NCBI RefSeq assembly: GCF_012689525.1
Contig: NZ_CP051515.1
Coordinates: forward strand, 2,294,001 to 2,358,000
Length of the DNA: 64,000 nucleotides
Direction of reading: 5' to 3'
DNA from: Paraburkholderia aromaticivorans
Lineage (GTDB): Bacteria; Pseudomonadota; Gammaproteobacteria; Burkholderiales; Burkholderiaceae
The notes below the pieces were generated by a model. The model was not told the DNA's origin, made no database searches, and worked only from the letters and a program-made list of their open reading frames with translations. Numbering within the stretch: the stretch's first letter is position 1; every line of letters starts with the position of its first letter. Position numbers and translations under genes: made by a program. Below, in pieces: positions 27,659 through 36,149 of this stretch.

Positions 27659-28525
27659 ATGACAACAGTACCAACCGACGGCGACAAGCCCGTCTGGATC
27701 CTGCAGGGAAGCTTCGGCCGGGCAACGGTGAATTTCATCAGCCGTCCGCTTGTGGCTCACGCGCATTCTCAATACCAGTTCCTCTTCAAACTCGGCGGAA
27801 GCGATTGCCCGTTCCGAATCGGCGCTCAAGACTGCACGCTCAGCGCCGAACGCGCGATCTGCCTGAACCCATGGGTCGAACACGCGAAGGGCGGCAGCGA
27901 CGACCAACCGTCATTGATACTTTCGCTCGTTATCGAGGCGCCGTGGCTGCGTGCGCGATTGCAGCTCGGTGAAAACGGTACGGCGAACATCTTTCCAGAA
28001 CCGCTCGTCGTGGTGACACCCGACGTCCACCACCACGTGGAACGCCTTGCCGCTGCGATCACCAATCATCTGGTGGCTCAGGACGACGGCTGCATGAGCA
28101 TTCTCGAAGATCTGATTACCGCGCTTGGGCGTGACTTCGCAGACCCGGCCCTGACCGCCGGCATTACGCCGTCGGGCCGGCCGGTCGACTTCCGGATCCA
28201 CAAAGCGCTGAGCTTCATCAAACACACTTCGCTCGCCAATCCGACGGTGGCAGAGGTGGCCGCGCAGGTCGGATTGTCGCGTTCGCGCTTCTTCGAACAG
28301 TTCCGCCGCTGTATGGGCGTTTCTCCGCAACACTATATCGACTGGGTTCGTATGTCGCACGCAATCCAGTTGCTGGGCACGAGCGACAAGCCGCTGTCCG
28401 ACATCGCCGCCGAGCTCGGCTTCGAAGAGCATAGTCACTTCACGCGCTTCTTCTCGCAGCATATGGGCGTCCCGCCCAGCGAGTTCCGCAGGCGCTCGGT
28501 AAGGCTTAACGTGCACGCCGGTTAA
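27659..28525 (+). CDS. AraC-family transcriptional regulator
   Basis: A 288-residue regulator: cupin-like N-terminal sensing domain (residues 10-110, with an HAHSQYQFLFKL strand) and a C-terminal double helix-turn-helix (about 185-280) with VAAQVGLSRSRFFEQFRRCMG and IAAELGFEEHSHFTRFFSQHMG. Such proteins usually activate catabolic or uptake genes in response to a small molecule. It is convergent with the MFS gene and the nearest regulator to the 28.7-31.6 kb island, so it is a candidate for binding the shared upstream motif described at 30734 and 61986. Confidence 0.92.
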   Translation: MTTVPTDGDKPVWILQGSFGRATVNFISRPLVAHAHSQYQFLFKLGGSDCPFRIGAQDCTLSAERAICLNPWVEHAKGGSDDQPSLILSLVIEAPWLRARLQLGENGTANIFPEPLVVVTPDVHHHVERLAAAITNHLVAQDDGCMSILEDLITALGRDFADPALTAGITPSGRPVDFRIHKALSFIKHTSLANPTVAEVAAQVGLSRSRFFEQFRRCMGVSPQHYIDWVRMSHAIQLLGTSDKPLSDIAAELGFEEHSHFTRFFSQHMGVPPSEFRRRSVRLNVHAG

Positions 28526-28665
28526 TCAATCAAATCGACTTGCTGCCGCCGTCGTTCGACGAGGCAGTACGCGACCGCCACGTTGTCTCTTCGGCTGACA
28601 CAAGACGCTTCATCACTGGCCAGCAGGCAAACGCCTTCACAGCCCCTTCAGAACGCCAGCGCTTT

Positions 28666-29937
28666 CTAGTGCTCGGCGATCGCGACGCGCCCAACGTATC
28701 GAGGCGCGCCGCGACCCATCAGCGACAGGCCGCATAGCGTAACGATCGCCGCAGCGGCCGGCACAATGGCGGTGAGCAAAATCTCGCGGGCCGGCCAACC
28801 GCGCGACAGCAACGCGCCGCCGATAGCGGGACCGACGAACGATCCGACGCGCCCTATTGCCAGCCCCCAGCCGACGCCTGTCGCCCGCATCTCGGGCGGA
28901 TAGAAAGCGACCGCCAATGCCGTTTGACCCATGATGCCGTTGACGAGACCGCCGCCGATTACACCGATGAACAGCAGCACGAGGCCTTGCGATGCGGCGA
29001 TCTGACTGAGACCGGCCACGCAGACGATCACCAGCATGACGCCCATGGTCAACGCGGATTTCACGCGGACCTTGCCGGCTAGCGTCATCGCGGTGACGGC
29101 CACCGTCATCAGAATATTGCCGCTCAGGCCGCCGATGCTGAAAGCCGCCATGCCAACCGGCGCACGGTCCGCGGAAAAGCCGAACGATGGCAGCAATGTG
29201 GGAATCCAGAACAGCAGCGCGTACACGTCCATGAAAATCAGGAACGAGAATAACCAGAGCAGGCACGTGTATCCGGCAAGCCCGTTCCGGAACAACGTCT
29301 TCAGTGAATTCACCGGCCGCTTTTCCTCGGCTTCCCGATTAATGGACGAAGCGTGCGGCAGAACACGGAAAAACAACGGCACCAGCACGAAGGGGAGCGC
29401 GCCGCCCACGACAAAGATGGCTTGCCAGCCGAAGTGGCGCATGAGAGGGCCACCTGCAATTCCACCAATCACGGCGCCCACCGACATGCCGGTTGTGACG
29501 AGCAGCGAAGCGGCGACCTTATGCCTTACCCCGATCAGGTTCGCCGATGCCGTGATAGCAATGGGCAGCGCCGCGCCGAGTCCGATCGCCGCAACGAGAC
29601 GCATGGTCGACAGGCTTGCGATATCAAACGCGAACGCTGTCGGCAGCGTGCCGCCGCCAAACAGCACAACGCTCGCCACGCCGATTGCGCGATGCCCGAA
29701 ACGGCCGGCGAGCGGCCCGACAATCACGAAACCCAATGCCGCGCCGATGTTAGTCGATATGAAAACAGGCGTGAAAAACGACGGTGCCTGCCGCCATTCA
29801 ATCGCGAGTCGGGGAACCACAAACGAGATCGAGGTGGTGTTGAATCCGTCGAATACGATCACGAGAAAACATACGAGCAACGCCAATATTTGGCTGCGCG
29901 AGACGCCCCCGGACGGCGCCTGCTGGTTCGACTTCAT
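28666..29937 (-). CDS. MFS transporter, aromatic acid/H+ symporter type
   Basis: A 423-residue, 12-segment major-facilitator protein. The motif FDGFNTTSISFVVP in helix 1 and GPLAGRFGHR between helices 2 and 3 fit the AAHS (aromatic acid/H+ symporter) group. It should import an organic acid or aromatic substrate. The start at 29937 has AGGGAAAA; a 20-residue upstream extension is unlikely. It is a close paralogue of the transporter at 58712-60001, sharing long blocks such as SLLVTTGMSVGAVIGG. Downstream of the GlcG-like gene, same strand. Confidence 0.92.
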   Translation of the reverse strand: MKSNQQAPSGGVSRSQILALLVCFLVIVFDGFNTTSISFVVPRLAIEWRQAPSFFTPVFISTNIGAALGFVIVGPLAGRFGHRAIGVASVVLFGGGTLPTAFAFDIASLSTMRLVAAIGLGAALPIAITASANLIGVRHKVAASLLVTTGMSVGAVIGGIAGGPLMRHFGWQAIFVVGGALPFVLVPLFFRVLPHASSINREAEEKRPVNSLKTLFRNGLAGYTCLLWLFSFLIFMDVYALLFWIPTLLPSFGFSADRAPVGMAAFSIGGLSGNILMTVAVTAMTLAGKVRVKSALTMGVMLVIVCVAGLSQIAASQGLVLLFIGVIGGGLVNGIMGQTALAVAFYPPEMRATGVGWGLAIGRVGSFVGPAIGGALLSRGWPAREILLTAIVPAAAAIVTLCGLSLMGRGAPRYVGRVAIAEH

Positions 29938-30090
29938 CAACTTTTCCCTGCAACGCAAGCGGGCGAGAAACGCGTGACTGCGATGTGTGCAGCCCACATG
30001 CCTAGTCCTGCCATGACGACCGGCATTTGGCGCTGTTCTGTATGTCGAGTCATCAACCTTCTCACTTCTGGTTCAACGGAAAAGAACCAT

Positions 30091-30651
30091 TCATCGCGTG
30101 CTAGTCGCGCCGATGGCTTCGATTGCGTCCTTGACGGCCTGCTCGTCGACCTCCGACGGTGCACCGCTGGCGCCCAGCGCGCCGACCAGATGACCGCCGA
30201 TGAAGATCGGCAGCGCGCCTCGCGCCGGCAGGAACGGGGCGTAGTAGCCGGCGGCGGACATATTGGTGTATTCCGACGGGTTGTCCTTGAAGCGCTGCTC
30301 AAGCGTTGCCCCCGCCTGGCCGCCCAGTGCCACCGAAGCGAACGCCTTGCCCCGCGCGAAGTCGACGCTGGCGAACGGCGCGCCATCCATCCGCGCCGCG
30401 GCGATCAGATGTCCGCCTGGGTCGACTATCGCGAAGCTCAATGCCAGCTGGTGTGACTTCGCAGCCGCAGTCGCGTTATCGAGCAGCCTCGTCGTCGCCG
30501 CGTAGCTCAACGAGTAGGTATCGACCGTTGCGGAATCAGGCGGCGTCGACGATGCCACGTCGGCCGCGCTTGCGGCATGAGCGACGTATCCGCCACACAG
30601 CGTCGCCATGGCAAGCCATCTTGCCAATCGATGTGGAAAGGGTAATTTCAG
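30091..30651 (-). CDS. Exported GlcG/HbpS-like protein, apparent CTG start
   Basis: A 186-residue protein with a signal peptide (residues about 10-30, cut near AASA) and a GlcG/HbpS domain (LALSFAIVDPGGHLIAAARMDGAP, ARGKAFASVALG). Family members bind haem or cobalamin-type ligands or small metabolites; many sit in catabolic operons. No ATG gives a full signal peptide. A GGAGACG site precedes a CTG at 30651, exactly where the paralogue at 61342-61905 has GGAGACG and GTG. A TTG at 30663 is the other choice. The mature part is about 80 percent identical to that paralogue by eye. Confidence 0.82.
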   Translation of the reverse strand: MKLPFPHRLARWLAMATLCGGYVAHAASAADVASSTPPDSATVDTYSLSYAATTRLLDNATAAAKSHQLALSFAIVDPGGHLIAAARMDGAPFASVDFARGKAFASVALGGQAGATLEQRFKDNPSEYTNMSAAGYYAPFLPARGALPIFIGGHLVGALGASGAPSEVDEQAVKDAIEAIGATSTR

Positions 30652-30733
30652 GGCCGTCTCCAACGTGTTGTATTCGCGTGCGCCTCTTCAGTCGAAGCGT
30701 ACGCCGGCAAGTGAAGACCGCCGTGATCAAAAG

Positions 30734-30764
30734 GCCCGCGGATTTACCACTGAGTCCGATAATT
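30734..30764 (-). promoter_or_regulatory. Upstream motif A shared with a second island
   Basis: Thirty-one bases upstream of the GlcG-like gene match 61986-62017 at all but three substitutions and one inserted base. The core is TTACC, five bases, then GTCCGAT. It lies about 80-115 bases before the CTG start, a usual distance for an activator site. Two independent catabolic islands keeping this block suggests a common regulator, possibly AraC-type. Confidence 0.5.
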
Positions 30765-30878
30765 TTTTCCGATGCCGCGTTGACTGCCGGCTCGCGAAAC
30801 GGCGAGCCCCGCCTCTTTTTGTTATCGACGCCGCGTCGCATGCCGTGAGGCTCACGTGGGCTACGCCGACCGGCGTGC

Positions 30879-31628
30879 TCAATTCAGGCGGCGCCCACCG
30901 TCGACGACCACGGTGACGCCCGTGCTGAACGTCAGATGCGTCGCGCACGCCTCGATGGCCGAAGCCACGTCGTCTGGCGTGCCGATGCGGCGAAGCGGTG
31001 TCGTCGCCGCGACTTTCTCATTGAAGTCGGCGCCGCGCCCGGGCACGAACGTCGTGTCGACCGCTCCAGGGGATACGTTCAACACCCGAATGCGCGGCGC
31101 CAGCGCCCGTCCCAACGAAGCGGCCATCACGTCGAGCCCTGCTTTGGCGGCGCAATAGGCGATATTGCTGCCCTGCCCCGTGGTCCCCGAGATGGACGAA
31201 ACGTTGACCACCAGACCATCGCCGCTTGCATCGAGTAGCGCACGGAAAGCGCGGATCGCCGCAAACTGCGCTCGCCAGTTCACGGCAAATATCTGGTCGA
31301 TCAGTTCGTCGGTGAGTGCATCGAGATTCGCGTGCGGCACGGCCTGCGTGATGCCAGCCGTATTCACCAGCATATCCGTGCGCCCATAGTCGGCTTGCAC
31401 TTTCAAGGCCAGATCGTTAAGCGCGCTACTGTCGGTGATTGAAACTGCCGCGGCGAGATGGCCGCTTCCTGGCAGCGAGTCGACAACCGCTTGCGCCTTC
31501 TGCAAATTCGCATGGCTGGTCACGACGATCCGCGCGCCCAGTGCCGCCAGGCGCCTCGCCGTCGCACTGCCGATACCGCCGGAACCGCCGAGTATCACGC
31601 AGACTTTCCCTTCCAGAGACTGTGCCAT
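30879..31628 (-). CDS. SDR-family oxidoreductase
   Basis: A 249-residue classical short-chain dehydrogenase. The nucleotide motif GGSGGIG is near residue 14-20, NVSSISG holds the catalytic Ser, and YCAAKAG the Tyr-Lys pair near 155-159. It would interconvert an alcohol and ketone with NAD(P)H, cytoplasmic. It precedes the GlcG-like and MFS genes on the same strand with a 215-bp gap that contains motif A, so the GlcG-like gene probably has its own promoter. Substrate unknown. Confidence 0.9.
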   Translation of the reverse strand: MAQSLEGKVCVILGGSGGIGSATARRLAALGARIVVTSHANLQKAQAVVDSLPGSGHLAAAVSITDSSALNDLALKVQADYGRTDMLVNTAGITQAVPHANLDALTDELIDQIFAVNWRAQFAAIRAFRALLDASGDGLVVNVSSISGTTGQGSNIAYCAAKAGLDVMAASLGRALAPRIRVLNVSPGAVDTTFVPGRGADFNEKVAATTPLRRIGTPDDVASAIEACATHLTFSTGVTVVVDGGRRLN

Positions 31629-31797
31629 GTCAACACCTACGCATGAATGGAATACCGACTGTCACGCCGCGTGCGCGACGCCGTAACGACCGGGTCAGTG
31701 AGGCCCTCAGGAATGGTATCGTCTCCCGGGAAGTGCGCCTGACAACCACTTTCGAAATTCGGACAATCCCTGGATCAGGCCCCGGCCGCCCGGATCG

Positions 31798-32931
31798 TCA
31801 AAAGCTCGTGCGCAAACCAATGCGCGCGAGCGTCTGCGACCGGTTGCTCGCCGCACCGTCCGGTTGCAGCAGACCGTTGATCCATGCCCGCGTCACAGCC
31901 GCGTCGCCACTGGCGCGCTGATAGATCGCTTCGACATAGGCGGTGGTGCGTTTCGAAAAGCTGTACTGCAACGCGGTGGTGACCTGTTGCGCCTTGTTGT
32001 TCAGCAGCACGTCGTTGCCCTTCATGTACGCGTAGTCGAGACCGAGCGTCCACGGACCTGAGATCGTCCACGACGCGCCGCCCTTGTAGACGTCGATCTT
32101 CGCGCCGCTCGCGGTATTTTTCGTATTGGTGTAGAGCAACATTCCCAGCACGCTGCCGAAGTTGTAGTGCGCGCCGAAGCCGAAATTGCGGATGCCGTCG
32201 TGACCGTCGCCCAGTTGCGGATACTTCACCTCGACATACGCGGCGCCGATGCCCAACGGGCCATTTGCATAGTTCGCGCCGAAGCTCATCGTCGAGTCCG
32301 ACGAGAACGAGCCGGGCACGCCACCGAATCCATAGAGCGCACCGAAGGTGAAACCCGAGATGTCCGGGCTGCGATACTTGACCGAGTTCCCCACGCGCGT
32401 CGCGCCCGCCATCCGGTCGAAATCGAATGAACCGGTCGGATTGTTCGGCACACCCAGCGCGGTAAACGGCCCCTGGCGAAAATCGTAGATGCCGCCGAAC
32501 AGGAACGCGCCGTCATACAGACCGAGCGTCAGCGTTTCGAACATGAAGTCGTACTGGTTGCCGAACGTGAGCGAGCCGAAGCGGTCGTTGGTGAGACCGA
32601 CCAGCGCCGTGCGGTTGAACAACTGCCCTGCGCCCGGAATGGTCGCGCCGCTGCCCAGGTCGAACTGCGACGTGAGTTCGAAAATCGCCTTGTTGCCGCC
32701 GCCCAGATCTTCGCTGCCTTTGAACGTCAGCAGGTCCGGCGAGAGCACACCACTGTCGAACAGCGTCGCGGCGCCGCCATGCTGATTGTTCACATACGTG
32801 ACGCCCGCATCGATCACGCCTTGCAGCGTCACGCTGCTTTGCGCGACGGCGATACCTGGCGCGATACCCGGCGCGATGCATGCAAACGTGCAGCCTGCGA
32901 TCGCCAGGCGCTTCGGCTTCCTGCTTTTCAT
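31798..32931 (-). CDS. Outer-membrane porin (Burkholderia OpcP/Omp38 type)
   Basis: A 377-residue 16-strand porin with a signal peptide ending at VAQ and the mature start SSVTLQGVIDAGVTYV. The family-typical FKGSEDLGGGNKAIFEL segment follows, and the last residue is Phe as needed for outer-membrane insertion. Its ATG overlaps the Rieske gene stop (ATGA) and a GGAGGAG site precedes it. As last gene of the hydroquinone operon it probably admits the aromatic substrate. Confidence 0.93.
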   Translation of the reverse strand: MKSRKPKRLAIAGCTFACIAPGIAPGIAVAQSSVTLQGVIDAGVTYVNNQHGGAATLFDSGVLSPDLLTFKGSEDLGGGNKAIFELTSQFDLGSGATIPGAGQLFNRTALVGLTNDRFGSLTFGNQYDFMFETLTLGLYDGAFLFGGIYDFRQGPFTALGVPNNPTGSFDFDRMAGATRVGNSVKYRSPDISGFTFGALYGFGGVPGSFSSDSTMSFGANYANGPLGIGAAYVEVKYPQLGDGHDGIRNFGFGAHYNFGSVLGMLLYTNTKNTASGAKIDVYKGGASWTISGPWTLGLDYAYMKGNDVLLNNKAQQVTTALQYSFSKRTTAYVEAIYQRASGDAAVTRAWINGLLQPDGAASNRSQTLARIGLRTSF

Positions 32932-33296
32932 AGCTGTCTCCTCCAGTCGTTGTTGAATATCTGTCGTTGTTCGATGCGGATGTCGACCGGTGTGAGCGAT
33001 GCGCCCTCACACGGTCCATCGATGCACACGCCGTCTTCGAAGCGGAACATCGCGCTGTGGTGCGCGCACATCAGCAATTCGGCGTCGTAGGCCCAGAACG
33101 TGTTCGGTTCGTAGTTCAGTGGAATCGAAAAGTGCGGGCACATGTTGCGGTAAGCCCATGCGTCGTCGCCGCGACGCAGAACCACGATGCCTGGCACGCC
33201 GGCATGGTCGGCGGGGATTTCAAGCGCGCCGCCGTCGGGAATGTCGTCGAGCGCGCAGAGAAAGCCTTGGTGAGGTTCAGGATTCGCGGCGTTCAT
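32928..33296 (-). CDS. Rieske 2Fe-2S ferredoxin-like protein
   Basis: A 122-residue soluble Rieske protein with ligand motifs CPHFSIPL (near residue 53) and CAHHSAMF (near 78), the C-x-H...C-x-x-H pattern. Such proteins pass electrons to ring-hydroxylating oxygenases, but no oxygenase or reductase gene is next to it. In this operon it may reactivate oxidised iron in the dioxygenases, as plant-type ferredoxins do for extradiol enzymes; that is inference. Ribosome site GAGGAGG. Confidence 0.9.
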   Translation of the reverse strand: MNAANPEPHQGFLCALDDIPDGGALEIPADHAGVPGIVVLRRGDDAWAYRNMCPHFSIPLNYEPNTFWAYDAELLMCAHHSAMFRFEDGVCIDGPCEGASLTPVDIRIEQRQIFNNDWRRQL

Positions 33297-33308
33297 CGCG
33301 TCGCCTCC

Positions 33309-34172
33309 TCATGCGTGATGAGCGGACAGCACGAAGTCGCGCTGCACTTCGAAGAACGGGCTCGGCAGTGCCCACTCTTTTGCAGCGGCCGCGTCGTGGT
33401 TCGGCACGTAGTCGATCACGAGCGACGGCTTCGAGCCGAACACCGCGTCGGAGTGAACGTAGGGATCGCCGTCGGAGTAAAGCGCTGTTGTCAGCGTCTC
33501 GTAGCCCGGCGCTACGATCAGGAAATGGATATGGGCTGGCCGCATCGGATGACGCCCGGTCGCCATCAGCATCCGACCGACCGGGCCGTCGGTCGGAATG
33601 GGATAGCTGGTCGGTTTGATGGTCCTGAATGCGTATTCGCCGTTCGGCCCCGAGAGGAATTTACCGCGCAGGTTGCTCTCGGGCTGATCGGGATCCTGGC
33701 CTTCATACATGCCGTTGTTCGCGGTTTCCCACACCTCGATCAACGCACCGGCCACCGGCGCGCCGCGTTCGTCGACGAGATGGCCATGAATCAGCGTCGG
33801 CTCGCCTTCCGTACGCGCGATGTTGGCGCCGAATTCTTCTTCCTTCGCGCCTTCGCGATAGAACGGGCCGAGCAGGCTGCTCTCGGTGGTGACGCCGCCG
33901 GGCCCATGATTGATCGCATCGACCATGATCGACAGGCCGAGCGTGTCCGATAGCAGGATGAACTCCTGGCGGATGCCTTTGCACATCTTGCCGGTGGCTG
34001 TCAGAAACTCGATGCCTCGAAGCCATTCGTCGCCGGTCAGTTCAACTTCGCTGGCGAAAGCATGGAGGTGTGTGACCAGCGCGGTCATGATCTGCTTGAG
34101 GCGTGGATCGGTGCAATCGGCAAACGTGTCGAGCACGTTCTGAGTTAACGGGTGGATGGTTTTATCGTTCAT
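33309..34172 (-). CDS. Intradiol ring-cleavage dioxygenase, probably hydroxyquinol 1,2-dioxygenase
   Basis: A 287-residue Fe(III) dioxygenase. The N-terminal helical dimerisation domain (residues 1-95) precedes the catalytic beta domain, with ligand Tyr in LGPFYREGA and in the PTSYPIP loop and two His in RPAHIHF. Its length fits hydroxyquinol 1,2-dioxygenase, which makes maleylacetate from benzene-1,2,4-triol; catechol 1,2-dioxygenase is the alternative. Presence of a maleylacetate reductase in the same operon favours hydroxyquinol. The start at 34172 aligns with family N-termini; the longer frame to 34751 runs into the transporter gene. Confidence 0.88.
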   Translation of the reverse strand: MNDKTIHPLTQNVLDTFADCTDPRLKQIMTALVTHLHAFASEVELTGDEWLRGIEFLTATGKMCKGIRQEFILLSDTLGLSIMVDAINHGPGGVTTESSLLGPFYREGAKEEEFGANIARTEGEPTLIHGHLVDERGAPVAGALIEVWETANNGMYEGQDPDQPESNLRGKFLSGPNGEYAFRTIKPTSYPIPTDGPVGRMLMATGRHPMRPAHIHFLIVAPGYETLTTALYSDGDPYVHSDAVFGSKPSLVIDYVPNHDAAAAKEWALPSPFFEVQRDFVLSAHHA

Positions 34173-34180
34173 GGTTGGCC

Positions 34181-35272
34181 TCATACACGGTGTGCCGCCG
34201 AGCCCGCGTCGAGCGAATCGGACGCGCCGTCCGGCGAGCGTTGTTGAGAGGGACCGGCGTCGCGGAATACGACGCGCCGGCCCACGGGGAACAATTGCAG
34301 GCCGTAGCGGTGCGAGACGAAGCCCCACAGTCCTTGCGGAAAGAACAGGGTCACGACGATCGCCAGTGCGCCGAGGCCGATCAGATACCAGGTGCCGAAA
34401 TCGGACAAGAACTGGTTCAAAAGGAAGAAGATCAGCGCGCCGATGATCGGCCCTTCGAGCGTGCCGAGTCCGCCGATCATCACGATGAAAATACCGAACG
34501 CGCTCCAGTTCACCGAGAACGCGGCGTCGGGCGAAATGCGCAGGTTGCCGATGAAGTACAGGCCGCCCGCCAATGCGGTGCCGCACGCTGACACCAGATA
34601 GACGATCAGGCGTGCGCGCTTCACGTCCACGCCCTGGCTGCTGGCCGCCACCGCGTTGTCGCGCATCGCGGTCAGCGCGAGGCCGGCTTTCGAGCGCAGA
34701 AACAGATACAGCAGGCCGATCGCCGCCGCGACGATGGCCAGCGCCAGCCACAGCGTCAGCGATTCGCGCAACGCACGTGGCACGTCCTGCAATGCGGTGA
34801 GACTCGTGCCCGAGCCGCCGCCGAGCACCGAGACGTTTGCCACCGTCAGCCGGAACACTTCAGCGATCACCCAGGTGCCGATCGCGAAGTAGCCGCCTTC
34901 GAGCCGGAACGCCACGATCGACACCGGGATCGCCACCACCGTCGCAATCACCGCAGCAATCGGCACCGCGATGAACGGCGAGATGCCGCAGTAGTTGGCG
35001 AGAATCAGCATCCCGTATCCGCCGATGCCGAAAAACGCCTGCTGTCCGATCGACACCATCCCGCCATAACCCGCCAGCAGGTTCCACATCAACGCGAATA
35101 CCAGATAGGACGCCAACTGCACGAAGTCGCGCATGGCGTCACGTCCTGCCCACCATGGCGCGCTCGCCACCGCCAGCGCGACGATCAGCAGCACGATCAC
35201 CGCCACGCGGCTCGCACGCGTCGCGCGCCGCACCTCGAAGCCCGCTGCGGGCTGGTTCAATTGCATGGTCAT
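34181..35272 (-). CDS. livM: Branched-chain-type ABC transporter permease (LivM-like)
   Basis: A 363-residue permease with about nine membrane segments and the family motif GYGGMVSIGQQAFFGIGGYG. The C-terminal 30 residues are polar. It pairs with the LivH-like protein to form the membrane channel of a hydrophobic-amino-acid/aromatic uptake system. It starts 10 bases after the LivH stop in the operon. Operon context suggests an aromatic substrate instead of amino acids. Confidence 0.92.
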   Translation of the reverse strand: MTMQLNQPAAGFEVRRATRASRVAVIVLLIVALAVASAPWWAGRDAMRDFVQLASYLVFALMWNLLAGYGGMVSIGQQAFFGIGGYGMLILANYCGISPFIAVPIAAVIATVVAIPVSIVAFRLEGGYFAIGTWVIAEVFRLTVANVSVLGGGSGTSLTALQDVPRALRESLTLWLALAIVAAAIGLLYLFLRSKAGLALTAMRDNAVAASSQGVDVKRARLIVYLVSACGTALAGGLYFIGNLRISPDAAFSVNWSAFGIFIVMIGGLGTLEGPIIGALIFFLLNQFLSDFGTWYLIGLGALAIVVTLFFPQGLWGFVSHRYGLQLFPVGRRVVFRDAGPSQQRSPDGASDSLDAGSAAHRV

Positions 35273-35282
35273 GTCGAAGCCT

Positions 35283-36149
35283 CTATGCGGTTTTGGGCAG
35301 CAAGCCCTGCGGCCGCGCCACCAGCACGCCGAGAAACACCACGTGGCCGAGCCAGATGCCCCAACCGGGGTCGAAGTAAAAGCCCACCTGCTGCGCGATG
35401 CCGAGCGCCATGCCGCCGACGAAGGTGCCCCAGAACGACCCCATGCCGCCGATGATCACCGCCTCGAACGCATACAGCAGCAGCGCCGGACCATCGGTCG
35501 GCGACACTGCCGTGCGCATCGAGTACAGCGCCGCGGCCACCGCGATCAGCACGAAGGCGATGCCCATCGCCAGCGCGTAGGTGCGGCGATACGAGACACC
35601 CATCAGCTGCACGATTTCGCGATCATCCGAGGTGGCGCGAAACGCACGGCCGAGCGGCGTGCGGCCGAACAGCCACTGCATCGCGAAGGCGAGCGCCACC
35701 GTCGCTACCAGCGTGACGAGCGGCAAATAGCCGAGCGTGATGCCGCCCGCGAGCGTGATGCTGCGCGACTCGAAACTGCCGGTGGCAATGGAACGTGGAT
35801 CGGCGGAAAAGATCTGCTGCAACACGTTCTGAATCACGATCGACAGACCGAACGTGACGATCAGCGACGGCAACGGATCGCGGCTGCTGACGCGGTTCAG
35901 AAGCGCGAACTGCACGCCATAGCCCGCACCGAACGCGATCACGAGCAACAGCACCAGCGCGACGGCGAGCGGCAGATGGGCGAAGCTCGTCAACGCGAAC
36001 AGCACGAACACCAGCAGCACGATGAAGTCGCCATGCGCGGTATTGGTGAGACGCATCACGCCGAACACGAGTGACTGGCCCATCGCGAAGAGCCCGTAGA
36101 GCGCGCCCAACAGCACGCCCTGCACGACGATATTGATGAACGTGTTCAT
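35283..36149 (-). CDS. livH: Branched-chain-type ABC transporter permease (LivH-like)
   Basis: A 288-residue permease, eight or so membrane segments, with GALYGLFAMGQSLVFGVMRL near the N-terminus and the EAVIIGGMGSFWGTFVGG segment that is typical of LivH. The start overlaps the LivF stop by four bases. It forms a heterodimer with the LivM-like permease. Confidence 0.93.
   Translation of the reverse strand: MNTFINIVVQGVLLGALYGLFAMGQSLVFGVMRLTNTAHGDFIVLLVFVLFALTSFAHLPLAVALVLLLVIAFGAGYGVQFALLNRVSSRDPLPSLIVTFGLSIVIQNVLQQIFSADPRSIATGSFESRSITLAGGITLGYLPLVTLVATVALAFAMQWLFGRTPLGRAFRATSDDREIVQLMGVSYRRTYALAMGIAFVLIAVAAALYSMRTAVSPTDGPALLLYAFEAVIIGGMGSFWGTFVGGMALGIAQQVGFYFDPGWGIWLGHVVFLGVLVARPQGLLPKTA

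Noticed and set aside
31749..31775. AATTCGGACA-like sequence upstream of the SDR gene, possibly another shared site
   Set aside because: Orientation is opposite and the TTACC half is missing, so it was not counted as a copy.
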